From contig URLZ01000045.1 in NCBI GenBank assembly GCA_900548895.1, positions 1-17,503 on the forward strand: a stretch of DNA of 17,503 bases, read 5' to 3'. A model generated the notes under the pieces. That model saw only the letters and a program-made list of their open reading frames with translations. It was not told the DNA's origin and searched no databases. Positions 7,362 through 14,490 of the stretch are shown here, piece by piece; the first letter of the stretch is position 1; each line of letters begins with the position of its first letter. Both the position numbers and the translations under genes were made by a program. This DNA is from an uncultured Akkermansia sp. (GTDB lineage: Bacteria > Verrucomicrobiota > Verrucomicrobiia > Verrucomicrobiales > Akkermansiaceae).

Positions 7362-7610
7362 TTCCGCACACCAAGGCCCCGGCCGAGCGGCCGCCGCACC
7401 CAGCTCCGCGCCAGTCGCCGCGCTCCAAGTCGACCTCCGCGCTACTCTCCGCGCCTCGCGCCTCCCCCGGCGCCCCATCGCTGACGGCCACACCGCCCCC
7501 AGTCGCATCACTCTTCCCGCCTCTCCCCCACCCCCTTCCCTCTCTTCGCACCCTCCCCGAAGCCCCCTCGGAGTCCCCCCAAGCAGTCCACACCCCGCCT
7601 GCGCGCCGCC
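7362..7610 (+). other. C-rich, G-poor leader upstream of the symporter gene
   Basis: The stretch from pyrG to the symporter holds no gene that I can support. It is strongly C-biased: 7501-7560 has 35 C and 5 G. C-rich, G-poor, unstructured RNA is the textbook composition of a Rho-loading (rut) region. This may terminate pyrG transcription after the hairpin, or may merely reflect local strand bias. No promoter for the symporter gene is evident, so partial read-through from pyrG is possible. Confidence 0.4.
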
Positions 7611-9260
7611 ATGACACTCGATCTCATCGTCGTACTGGCCTACTTTCTGGCCATCTTCTCCATCGGCCTCTACGTCGGCCGCCGCCAAGACTCGCTGGAA
7701 AGCTACGCCCTCGGCAACCGCAGCATGCCCTGGTGGGCCATCCTCGCCTCCATCATCGCAGCGGAAATCAGCGCCGCCACCTTCCTCGGCACCCCCGGCG
7801 AGGGCTACGCCCTGCGCAACTTCACCTACGTGCAGCTCGGCATCGGCACCCTGCTGGGGCGCATCATCGTCGGCAAGCTCTTCCTGAGGCCCTACTACCA
7901 GTACCGCGTCGTCTCCATCTACGAGTATCTCGAAAAGCGCTTCGGCGTCACCACGCGGCGCTGCGCCAGCCTCACCTTCCTCATCAGCCGCGTGCTGGCC
8001 AGCGGCACGCGGCTCTACATCGCCGGCATCCTCCTCGTCATCGCCTACACCTTCATCACCGGCCAAGAGAGCGCAGGGGAGACGGAAACCCTCATCATCT
8101 ACTTCGCCGCCCTCACCCTCATCACCGTCGCCACCGCCATCTACACCACCCTCGGCGGGCTCAAGGCCGTCGTGTGGACCGACGTGCTGCAGGCCTCCAT
8201 CCTCGTCATCGCCGTGCTCACCACCATCGCCTACCTCCTCTTCGGCATCAAGGGCGACGGCACATGGATGCAGGCCTGGCAGAGCATCAGCGCCAGCGTC
8301 GGCGACAGCACCGCTGACCCCTGCCGCATCGGGCACATCCAACCCTGGAAAGTGATCGACCTCGGCCTCACCGGCGAAGGCTTCATCGCCGACGTCAAAA
8401 ACATCCTCGGCAGCGAATACACCCTCTGGAGCGCCTTCCTCGGCTCCACCTTCCTCACCATGGCCACGCACGGCACCGATCAGGACATGGTGCAGCGCAT
8501 GCTCGCCGCGAAAGACAGCCGCACCGGCACCCGAGCCGTCATCGTGTCCGGCATCGTCGACATCCCCATCGTCATCATCTTCCTCACCTGCGGCATCCTC
8601 CTCTACGCCTTTCAGGCCCAAACCGGCATCGCCCTCCCCGGCAAGAGCAGCGACATCTTCCCCTACTTCATCATCCATCACCTCCCCGCCGGCGTGCGCG
8701 GCCTGCTCGTCGCCGCCCTGCTGGCCACCGCCATGGGCTCTCTGAGCACCGCCCTCAACGCCCTCGCCACCACCGCCACGCGTGACTGGTACCGCGACGT
8801 CTTCCGCCCGCAGGCTGACGAAAAGGAGCAGCTGCGCGCCGTGCGCCTGCTCACCGTCGCCTTCGCCCTGCTGCTCATCCTCGTCGGCTGCGCCACCGCC
8901 TGGTACTCCGTCACCGACCCCACCGTGCGCATCATCCCCATTGCACTGGGCATCTTCGGCTACACCTACGGCTCCCTGCTCGGCGTCTTCCTGCTCGGCA
9001 TGCTCACCAAGCGGCGCGGGCGAGACCTCGGCAACGTCATCGCCATGCTCGTCGGCTTTGCCGTCGTCATCCTCCTCGAAGTCGGCCACCGTCAGGGCTG
9101 GATCACCGGCATCGCCTTCCCCTGGCGCGTCACCATCGGCACCCTCGCCACCTTCCTCACCGGCTGCTGCTTCCGCAGCCCCGCCTCAGCGCAGCAAGCG
9201 TCGGCACCCGGGACAGAAGACGCCGCCGCAACAGAAACAGAAGCCCAGCCGCGCCCCTGA
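7611..9260 (+). CDS. Sodium:solute symporter family (SSS/SLC5) transporter
   Basis: 549 residues, with about 13 membrane segments spread evenly from residue 4 to about 520 and a short polar Ala/Glu/Pro tail. SSS hallmarks are visible: YALGNRSMPWWAILASIIAAEISAATFLG near the N-terminus (the residues lining the first Na+/substrate helix), GGLKAVVWTDVLQ near residue 180, and ATHGTDQDMVQRML with Asp290, a signature of glucose-, inositol- or sialic-acid-type SSS carriers. LLATAMGSLSTALNALATT near residue 375 carries the serines that usually bind Na+. The protein would use the Na+ gradient to import a small organic solute, and the substrate cannot be fixed from sequence. The ATG at 7611 gives a normal N-terminus. 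It has no cognate catabolic genes next to it. Confidence 0.93.
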   Translation: MTLDLIVVLAYFLAIFSIGLYVGRRQDSLESYALGNRSMPWWAILASIIAAEISAATFLGTPGEGYALRNFTYVQLGIGTLLGRIIVGKLFLRPYYQYRVVSIYEYLEKRFGVTTRRCASLTFLISRVLASGTRLYIAGILLVIAYTFITGQESAGETETLIIYFAALTLITVATAIYTTLGGLKAVVWTDVLQASILVIAVLTTIAYLLFGIKGDGTWMQAWQSISASVGDSTADPCRIGHIQPWKVIDLGLTGEGFIADVKNILGSEYTLWSAFLGSTFLTMATHGTDQDMVQRMLAAKDSRTGTRAVIVSGIVDIPIVIIFLTCGILLYAFQAQTGIALPGKSSDIFPYFIIHHLPAGVRGLLVAALLATAMGSLSTALNALATTATRDWYRDVFRPQADEKEQLRAVRLLTVAFALLLILVGCATAWYSVTDPTVRIIPIALGIFGYTYGSLLGVFLLGMLTKRRGRDLGNVIAMLVGFAVVILLEVGHRQGWITGIAFPWRVTIGTLATFLTGCCFRSPASAQQASAPGTEDAAATETEAQPRP

Positions 9261-9284
9261 CAACCGCCCCAATCCCCTGCCGCG

Positions 9285-9305
9285 AGAAAAAAAATGAAAA
9301 AAATT
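9285..9305 (+). promoter_or_regulatory. A-tract element upstream of the 9355 gene
   Basis: Eight A (9287-9294) and seven A (9297-9303) are separated by TG in an otherwise GC-rich sequence. If transcription starts just before the ATG at 9355, with TAAGAG at 9343-9348 as the -10, this A-tract would sit in the position of an UP element. I find no good -35 box, so the promoter is uncertain. Confidence 0.3.
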
Positions 9306-9354
9306 CGCGCGGAAAGGTAACACCAAGCCCACTTTCATCGTCTAAGAGAATACC

Positions 9355-9861
9355 ATGAACCCATTCATCCTGACACTGGCCGGGCTTGTTGCCCCGATCG
9401 TCATGGCAGCCCCGCTGCCCCAGCCCGCGGAACTGCTCGCCACCAACACCGTCGTAGCCGTCTACGAAAAGACCTTCGACCGCCCCTGCATGCATCGCAC
9501 CTCCCTCTGCCCCGACCGCTGCGATCACGCCAAAAAGCTCGCCACCTTCCGCGTTGTCACCAACGAGAACTACGAGCGCACCGGCAAATACGGCGACGAC
9601 AAGTCTGAACCCGGCAGCACCATCTACATCGACATGCTGCGCGACGAGCCCGGGCAGAGCGAAAACGTGCGCAAGCTGATCTCCGAACTCAAGCCCGGCG
9701 ACGCCGTCCGCCTCAAGATCGACCACTACTACATCAAGGGCAACACCAACCAGTACCCCGTGCGCCCCGTCACCCTGATTGAGCGCGTCGACAAGCCCGC
9801 CGTCGTGCCGCCCTCCAAGGGTGACGACCACATGCCCGACATCATGCCGCTGGCTCGCTGA
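9355..9861 (+). CDS. Secreted protein of unknown function with Cys cluster
   Basis: 168 residues. Residues 1-18 form a signal peptide (cleavage likely at VMA-AP), so the protein is exported to the periplasm or outside. The mature part carries three cysteines in a compact block (RPCMHRTSLCPDRCDHAKK, about residues 43-61) with two His nearby, compatible with a disulfide loop or a metal site. The rest alternates beta-like segments (TVVAVYEKTF, LATFRVVTNENY, STIYIDML, DAVRLKIDHYYI, PVRPVTLIERV), which suggests a small OB-like beta barrel. That is inference. No family is recognised with certainty. The gene is single, ended by the hairpin at 9905-9932. Confidence 0.78.
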   Translation: MNPFILTLAGLVAPIVMAAPLPQPAELLATNTVVAVYEKTFDRPCMHRTSLCPDRCDHAKKLATFRVVTNENYERTGKYGDDKSEPGSTIYIDMLRDEPGQSENVRKLISELKPGDAVRLKIDHYYIKGNTNQYPVRPVTLIERVDKPAVVPPSKGDDHMPDIMPLAR

Positions 9862-9904
9862 CGCCATCGGCCCTCTGATGCCGGCAAGGCAAACACCCCA
9901 CAAC

Positions 9905-9932
9905 AGCCGGCTGCCGACACAGGCAGCCGGCT
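9905..9932 (+). terminator. Terminator-like hairpin (11-bp perfect stem)
   Basis: AGCCGGCTGCC (9905-9915) and GGCAGCCGGCT (9922-9932) form a perfect 11-bp stem with a 6-base loop, 44 bases after the stop codon of the secreted protein gene. It is followed by TCGCTGCC rather than a T-run. It separates that gene from the hydrolase gene. Confidence 0.6.
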
Positions 9933-10087
9933 TCGCTGCCTCTGAGCACCCTCCCGGCCCGAGCGGTGAAAGAGCCAGACAGAGAAAGCGCGAAACCCGA
10001 CCTCGCCGCCGAACGCCGGCCTCGCTCCGCCACCCGCCGGCTCCAGCCGCCACACTGCTCAGCCCCGACTCCTCCCCCCATCCCCCC

Positions 10088-11092
10088 ATGAAGCCCCCCT
10101 GCCCGCCGCAAACACCCCGACGCAGCCCTCTCGCCGCCGCTCCCCTCACCGTCGCCCTGCTCGCCGCCGCATGCAGCCTGCTGCCCCTGCCCTTGCTCGC
10201 GGAGAGCACCCGACAAGCCCCCGCCCAAGCGCCGGCACCCGCGGGCTCCTCAGCCGCCGCCTCATCGGAGGGAGACCCCACCAAACTCATCACCCTGCGC
10301 CCCGTCGGCCACCGCTACGAGCAGGTGCCGCTCCCCGACCGCAAGGCCGACATCGCCTACATCTGCCTCGGCGGCTTCGGCGATGAAATCGGCGGCATCG
10401 TCTGGCACCTCGCCGCCCAACTCCGCCGCGAAACCCATGCCCCCGTCGCCTACTACCACTGGCACGGCGGGCAAATTGACAACCGAAACGCCGGGCTCGA
10501 AGCCGCCTGCGAGCACATCCGGCGCTTCCGCGCCCGCAACCCGCAGGCCGACATCCTGATCATCGGCCACAGCATGGGCGCCGCCTCCGGCCTGTTGCTC
10601 GCCAAGCGCCTGCTGAGCGAGCGCGGCAAGGCCGACGGCCCCACCGGGCGCGTCTGCCTGCTCACCCTCGACCCCGCCGACCGAACCGTCCCCGCCGAGC
10701 GCCCGGAGGGCCTCGCTTGGTGGGGCAACGCCTACATCGTCCACTCGCAATCCGCGCGAGACTTCATCCCCGAGCTCGGCGGGCGCTGGAACCACTGCTC
10801 CGGCGCCGACCTCAACATCCGCTACGACGGCCGCCGCCGCGACGAACACGGCCGCCCCTACATCCACGACGACGCTGACGCCCTGCTCATGAGCCGACGC
10901 GGCACCCCTGCGGGCACCTCCCTCCGGGAGCAGGCCACGCGCTTCCTGAGCCACAACCGTGCCACTGTTTCGGGAAGCCCGAGCACCGGGAGCACCTCCT
11001 CCAGCCCATCAACCGCGAGCCCATCCGCTCGGAGCATCCGCGACGCACGGGGCGCTCGAGACGAGGAGAACACCCGCGGCAACAGGAAATAA
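10088..11092 (+). CDS. Secreted alpha/beta hydrolase (lipase/esterase-like)
   Basis: 334 residues from the ATG at 10088. The reading frame is open further upstream, but the N-terminus from 10088 gives a proper export signal: a positively charged start (PRR), then PLTVALLAAACSLLPLPLLAE. Cys29 might serve as a weak lipobox; otherwise signal peptidase I cleavage after LLA is likely. The catalytic domain (about residues 60-275) has the nucleophile elbow GHSMGAASG with Ser162, a likely acid Asp195 in LTLDPADR, and His260 in YIHDD, in the right order for a triad. Two further His, in HWHGG, lie near the oxyanion side. The C-terminal 50 residues are low-complexity Ser/Thr/Pro/Arg. The substrate could be a lipid, ester or peptidoglycan-linked ester. 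No promoter is clear. Confidence 0.82.
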   Translation: MKPPCPPQTPRRSPLAAAPLTVALLAAACSLLPLPLLAESTRQAPAQAPAPAGSSAAASSEGDPTKLITLRPVGHRYEQVPLPDRKADIAYICLGGFGDEIGGIVWHLAAQLRRETHAPVAYYHWHGGQIDNRNAGLEAACEHIRRFRARNPQADILIIGHSMGAASGLLLAKRLLSERGKADGPTGRVCLLTLDPADRTVPAERPEGLAWWGNAYIVHSQSARDFIPELGGRWNHCSGADLNIRYDGRRRDEHGRPYIHDDADALLMSRRGTPAGTSLREQATRFLSHNRATVSGSPSTGSTSSSPSTASPSARSIRDARGARDEENTRGNRK

Positions 11093-11124
11093 CTCGGAGA
11101 TAAACTCTCAGCTCAGCGAAGGCT

Positions 11125-11313
11125 TCAGAGATAGCCGAGAAGCCCCAGCAGCCAGAGACTCATCCCCGCCTGCGCCAACAACAGCCAAGCAATCACCGAC
11201 GCCGCGGAAACGTGGCGTCGCGCCGCATTCTCCGGGCAGGCCCCGGCACTCATCACCTTGTTGATCTGCTGAGCGAAGATAATATCTTCGTTGGGCGGCA
11301 TCTCCTCCTTCAT
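11125..11313 (-). CDS. Small C-terminally anchored membrane protein
   Basis: 62 residues if started at the ATG at 11313; a TTG at 11340 would add 9. The N-terminal half is polar (MKEEMPPNEDIIFAQQINKV), with one Cys and a basic ARRH block. The C-terminal 22 residues are one hydrophobic helix (VIAWLLLAQAGMSLWLLGLLGYL), so the protein is probably tail-anchored with the polar part in the cytosol. The orderly amphipathic-then-hydrophobic layout and its position on the same strand behind the SurA-like gene support a real gene, although no family is recognised. A hairpin at 11369-11385 lies between the two. The residue run NEDIIFAQ is encoded by a 17-base palindrome (11274-11290). Confidence 0.55.
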   Translation of the reverse strand: MKEEMPPNEDIIFAQQINKVMSAGACPENAARRHVSAASVIAWLLLAQAGMSLWLLGLLGYL

Positions 11314-11368
11314 CGCAGTAAAAAACGCAAAACTCGACAACCCGAACCACCGAATCGGCTACCCCCTC

Positions 11369-11385
11369 CACCGGAAAAGCCGGTG
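11369..11385 (-). terminator. Small hairpin behind the SurA-like gene
   Basis: CACCGG (11369-11374) and CCGGTG (11380-11385) pair over a 5-base loop. It lies 27 bases downstream of the minus-strand stop codon at 11412, without a T-run, so it is at most a weak terminator or RNA-stabilising element. Confidence 0.35.
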
Positions 11386-11411
11386 AACAGGGCTCGCCGC
11401 CGGCAGGCAGC

Positions 11412-12416
11412 TTAAATATACGTGCGAATCACCGCATTCGCACGCAGGCGCTCCACCCACTCGCGATAGCGCGCCTCACTGCGCGTGCGCACCACCGACG
11501 ATTCCACACGCTCGCGCACCGTCTCATCGCTCAGCGGCGGCGCAGGAGCCAGATCCTTGCGCACCACGCGCACAATCGTAAAGCCGTAGGGATCCGCCAG
11601 CGGACCGAGAATCTTGCCCTCCTCCGCATTGAAAATCACCCCGGCAAAATCCGGTGCCAGATCCGAGCGCTTCATCTTCGGCCAGCGTCCGCCGTCCTTG
11701 GCGTGGCTGTCCGACGAATACTCGCGAGCCGCATCCGCGAACGACATCTTGCCCGACCGAATGCGGTCGCAGAGATTGCAGGCCCGTTGATACTGCTCAT
11801 CGGGCGAATTGCCGGGCGTCGACGGATCCTGCGCCGCCAGCAGAATCTTGTCATACACAATCTCATCCTTCGTCAAATCGCGAAGCTCGGAGCCCATGCG
11901 GCGATACTCCTGACGCACGGCATCGGGCGAAGGCGGCACGCCGCGCTCATAGCGCATCGAGCGCATCATATCCACCGACACCTCCTTCACCACATTGCGG
12001 CGATAATCCTCAAACGTCATCCCCGACTGGCGGAGCATGTTGAGGAAGGCATCGCGATCACCGTTGAAATGCACGAGAATGCGGCGGTTAATCTCCGAAT
12101 CCACATAGCGCTCCTGCATCACGTAGCCCTTCGACTCGAACTCCGAGAGCACCAGCTCGCGCTCAATCAACTCATTGAGCACCGCCTTCTTCGCCTTCAC
12201 CAGCTCGGCGACGAACTGAGGCCCCTGCCGCGGATACAGCACCGAGAGCTCGCGCACCGCCGGCGCCAGAGCCATCCGCACCTCCGCCGACGTCACCGGG
12301 CGCCCGTTGACCGTCGCCGCAACGCGGTTAACAACAACAGGCTCGGCCGACGCCGGTGACACAAACGCCACGGCCGCTGCCAGAAACATCAGGACGGGGG
12401 GAGCAGAAATCCTCAT
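11412..12416 (-). CDS. SurA-like periplasmic chaperone with degenerate parvulin domain
   Basis: 334 residues. The signal peptide (1-24) is cleaved after PASA. Residues about 30-165 form the SurA N-terminal chaperone module (VNRVAATVNGRPVTSAEV, then LNELIERELVLSEFESKGY and MTFEDYRRNVVKEV), which binds unfolded outer-membrane proteins. A single parvulin-type domain follows at about 183-287 (EIVYDKILLAA, then GKMSFADAAREYSSD, KDGGRWPKMKRSDLAPDFAGVIF and YGFTIVRVV). The two histidines typical of active parvulins are absent: Asp189 stands where (A/R)HIL has His, and Thr280 replaces the His of FGYHII. Proline isomerase activity is therefore doubtful. A CxxC (Cys213, Cys216) lies inside the domain. 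E. coli SurA has two parvulin domains and about 430 residues. A promoter at 12426-12453 is almost adjacent to the ATG. Confidence 0.9.
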   Translation of the reverse strand: MRISAPPVLMFLAAAVAFVSPASAEPVVVNRVAATVNGRPVTSAEVRMALAPAVRELSVLYPRQGPQFVAELVKAKKAVLNELIERELVLSEFESKGYVMQERYVDSEINRRILVHFNGDRDAFLNMLRQSGMTFEDYRRNVVKEVSVDMMRSMRYERGVPPSPDAVRQEYRRMGSELRDLTKDEIVYDKILLAAQDPSTPGNSPDEQYQRACNLCDRIRSGKMSFADAAREYSSDSHAKDGGRWPKMKRSDLAPDFAGVIFNAEEGKILGPLADPYGFTIVRVVRKDLAPAPPLSDETVRERVESSVVRTRSEARYREWVERLRANAVIRTYI

Positions 12417-12425
12417 ACGCAGCCT

Positions 12426-12453
12426 ATCCTAGCAGAAAAGCCCGCACATGCAA
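12426..12453 (-). promoter_or_regulatory. Promoter of the SurA-like gene (TTGCAT-16-TAGGAT)
   Basis: On the minus strand TTGCAT (12448-12453) is followed after 16 bases by TAGGAT (12426-12431). The -10 ends 9 bases from the ATG at 12416, which predicts a leader of about 3 bases. Confidence 0.55.
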
Positions 12454-12485
12454 GGCTCATCTTCGTCAACAGCAGAACTTTGTGC

Positions 12486-12514
12486 TCGCCATCGCGGCCC
12501 GAACGTGCTAAAGT
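12486..12514 (+). promoter_or_regulatory. Promoter of the aminotransferase gene (TCGCCA-17-TAAAGT)
   Basis: TCGCCA (12486-12491) and TAAAGT (12509-12514) are 17 bases apart, and the -10 ends 26 bases before the ATG at 12541. It overlaps a possible upstream in-frame extension starting at 12448, so the ATG at 12541 is preferred. Confidence 0.5.
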
Positions 12515-12540
12515 CATTCTCGCAAAAAGACATTTTCTCT

Positions 12541-13632
12541 ATGGCCATTAAATTGTTCATTCCCGGTCCGACCGTCGTGTCTGAAGACATCCTCAAAGAG
12601 CTCAGCCTGCCGATGATCGGGCACCGCTCCAAGAAAGCCTCGGAAATCCAGAAGCGCATTTCCGACAACATGCAGAAGATCCTCTTCACAGAGAACCGCA
12701 TCCTGCTCTCCACCTCCTCCGGCTCCGGCCTCATGGAAGGCGCCATCCGCTCCTGCACCGCCAAGCGCGCCGCCGTCTTCTCCATCGGCGCCTTCGGCGA
12801 CAAGTGGTTCAAAATGGCCCAGGCCAACGGCGTCCCGGCGGACAAATTCTCCAGTGAAATGGGCCAGCCCACCACCCCGGAAATGGTCGACGCCGCCCTC
12901 GCCACCGGCAAGTATGACCTCATCACCGTCACGCACAACGAAACCTCTTCCGGCGTCCAGAACCCCGTCGAAGAAATCGCTGAGGTCATGAAGAAATACC
13001 CGGACGTCGTCTGGTGCGTCGACGCCGTCTCCTCCGCCGCCGGCTCCAAGATCGAAACCGACAAACTCGGCATCGACATCCTCATCACCTCCACGCAGAA
13101 AGCCCTCGCCCTGCCCCCCGGCATGGCCATCTGCGCCATGAGCCGCAAGGCCTACGACCGCACCGCCGAAGTCGAGCACCGCGGCCTCTACTTCGACCTG
13201 CGCACCATCTGGGACTTCATCGACAAAAAGAACTACCAGTACACCTCGACCCCCTGCCTCTCCATCATGTACGCCATGGACAAACAGCTCCAGCACATCG
13301 TCAATGAAGAAGGCATCGAGAACCGCTTCGCCCGCCACGAGCAAATGGCTCAGTTCGTCCGCGCCTGGGCCAACGAGTACTTCCGCGTCTACCCGAACGA
13401 GAAATACCTCTCCAAGACCCTCACCGTCATCGACTCGCACCCCAAGGGCAGCAGCGAAATGATCTCCATCCCCGAGCTCAACAAGGCCCTCGCCGAGCGC
13501 AACATGCAGCTGGGCAACGGCTACGGCGGCCTCAAGGACAAGACCTTCCGCATCGCCCACATGGGCGAGCTCACCATGGACGACATGAAGGAAGTCACCT
13601 CCGCCATCGTCGACATCCTCAAGCTCAAGTAA
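12541..13632 (+). CDS. Class V aminotransferase (alanine/serine-glyoxylate type)
   Basis: 363 residues from ATG 12541, where MAIKLFIPGPTVVSEDILKE is the typical N-terminus of alanine-glyoxylate/serine-pyruvate aminotransferases. PLP chemistry is supported by Lys187 in TSTQKALALPPGMA, which forms the Schiff base, and Asp161 in VDAVSSAAG, which contacts the pyridine nitrogen. SSGSGLMEGAIRS forms the phosphate-binding turn, and HNETSSGVQNPVEEI is another family block. The enzyme is cytosolic and moves an amino group between alanine or serine and a 2-oxo acid. In several bacteria and archaea lacking a standard SerC, such a protein is thought to serve in serine synthesis, but no serA lies nearby, so that is only a possibility. 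An upstream extension of 31 codons is open but contains the promoter. A strong terminator follows. Confidence 0.93.
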   Translation: MAIKLFIPGPTVVSEDILKELSLPMIGHRSKKASEIQKRISDNMQKILFTENRILLSTSSGSGLMEGAIRSCTAKRAAVFSIGAFGDKWFKMAQANGVPADKFSSEMGQPTTPEMVDAALATGKYDLITVTHNETSSGVQNPVEEIAEVMKKYPDVVWCVDAVSSAAGSKIETDKLGIDILITSTQKALALPPGMAICAMSRKAYDRTAEVEHRGLYFDLRTIWDFIDKKNYQYTSTPCLSIMYAMDKQLQHIVNEEGIENRFARHEQMAQFVRAWANEYFRVYPNEKYLSKTLTVIDSHPKGSSEMISIPELNKALAERNMQLGNGYGGLKDKTFRIAHMGELTMDDMKEVTSAIVDILKLK

Positions 13633-13656
13633 ACACACCCGCAACAACCTCCCACC

Positions 13657-13688
13657 GAAGGGGAGCGCCGCAGCAGGCGCTCCCCTTC
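13657..13688 (+). terminator. Intrinsic terminator after the aminotransferase gene
   Basis: GAAGGGGAGCGCC (13657-13669) pairs perfectly with GGCGCTCCCCTTC (13676-13688), a 13-bp stem with loop GCAGCA, followed by TTTAT. It starts 25 bases after the stop codon and is the most convincing intrinsic terminator in the window. Confidence 0.85.
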
Positions 13689-13721
13689 TTTATCCCCCGG
13701 CAGCGCACCCCCTCCCCACCC

Positions 13722-14153
13722 ATGACAGCCCAGTACACCCTCCCCTACCAAGTCATGTACTACGACACCGACTGCGGCGGCGTCGTGCACAACCTCGCCT
13801 ACCTGCGCTGGGTTGAAGAGTGCCGCACCAAAATGGCCTCCGCCCTCGGCATCGACTACGCCGAACTCGCCAAACAAGGCCGGCACACCGTCCTCGTGCG
13901 GCACGAAGTCGACTACCACGCCCCCGCCTACCTTGCCGACCACATGAAGGTGCTCGGCTGCATCGAAAAAGCCAGCGGCTCCTCCCTCTGGTTCCGCTTC
14001 GAAGTGCGGCGCGCCGAAGACAACAAACTCTGCGTCAGCGTCCTCCAGCGCCTCGCCCTCGTCCAAATGCCCCAGGGACGCCCCTGCCGCATCCCCGCCG
14101 AGTGGAAAGAGCGCGTCGCCACCCCGGACGAGCCGACAAGCGCCGAAAGCTGA
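13722..14153 (+). CDS. YbgC/4HBT-family acyl-CoA thioesterase (hot-dog fold)
   Basis: 143 residues, the normal length for this family. The N-terminal block MYYDTDCGGVVHNLAYLRWVEECR matches the YbgC/4-hydroxybenzoyl-CoA thioesterase signature, with Asp17 as the catalytic acid before GGVVHN. The next block (TVLVRHEVDYHAPAYLADHMKV) is the usual beta-sheet segment. It hydrolyses acyl-CoA thioesters in the cytosol. YbgC of E. coli sits with tol-pal and is linked to phospholipid metabolism, but no tol-pal genes are here. The C-terminal 25 residues are polar and probably disordered. The terminator upstream means it needs its own promoter, which I cannot identify in the C-rich 30 bases before the ATG. 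Confidence 0.9.
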   Translation: MTAQYTLPYQVMYYDTDCGGVVHNLAYLRWVEECRTKMASALGIDYAELAKQGRHTVLVRHEVDYHAPAYLADHMKVLGCIEKASGSSLWFRFEVRRAEDNKLCVSVLQRLALVQMPQGRPCRIPAEWKERVATPDEPTSAES

Positions 14154-14490
14154 GGCAGCACCCAACCGCCGCACCCGCGCGGCCCGCCGCTATACCCACC
14201 GGAGCCGTCATCGAAAACCCGCTGCCCCGCGGCAACACGCGCAGCGCAGCCCCTGCCCTTTGCAACCAGCATCAACACTGCGGCCGAAGCAGCGGGAACA
14301 TCCTGACAACGCGCCGAGCGGGCCGCTTCGGCCCACAGGCCACAGCGCCCTCGTGAGCTCCCCCCCTCAGCCGCGCATCACCCGGCACAAACCACCCCCA
14401 GACGGCACCGGGCGCGCCGTCATCGACGGTACGACGGCACCCCAGCCCCGTGCCGTCTAGCCTTGCCCGCTGCAACGCCGAGGCCGAGCC
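14154..14490. other. Convergent intergenic region with inverted repeats
   Basis: No gene is supported in these 337 bases. Three foldable elements are present. GGGCCG-CTT-CGGCCC lies at 14320-14334. GACGGCAC (14433-14440) pairs with GTGCCGTC (14450-14457) over a 9-base loop. An alternative 9-bp pairing of AGACGGCAC (14400-14408) with GTGCCGTCT (14450-14458) uses the same right arm. They probably end transcription of the converging genes on either side. Confidence 0.5.
14433..14457. terminator. Bidirectional terminator-like hairpin
   Basis: GACGGCAC/GTGCCGTC form a perfect 8-bp stem between converging genes. The thioesterase gene ends at 14153 and the minus-strand gene at 14491, so the hairpin is 34 bases behind the latter. 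There is no T-run on either strand. Confidence 0.4.

Noticed and set aside
5575..7617. Very long antisense open frame opposite pyrG
   Set aside because: The Val/Gly/Asp/Ala-rich composition is the mirror of a high-GC coding strand, and pyrG on the + strand is certain. No independent signal peptide, domain or promoter.
7326..9089. Long antisense open frame opposite the symporter gene
   Set aside because: Acidic Gly/Asp/Glu/Ala-rich shadow of a C-rich transporter gene. The symporter is certain.
11274..11290. 17-base palindrome (CGAAGATA-A-TATCTTCG) as an operator or hairpin
   Set aside because: It lies inside the small membrane protein frame and encodes part of NEDIIFAQ. There is no promoter next to it, so a regulatory role is not supported.
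12448..12540. Upstream ATG start for the aminotransferase
   Set aside because: It adds 31 unconserved residues encoded across the promoter region; MAIKLFIPGP at 12541 is the family start.
14260..14475. Short frames on both strands in the convergent gap
   Set aside because: Pro/Arg-rich on one strand and Gly/Val/Arg-rich on the other, without domain or signal. They overlap the inverted repeats.
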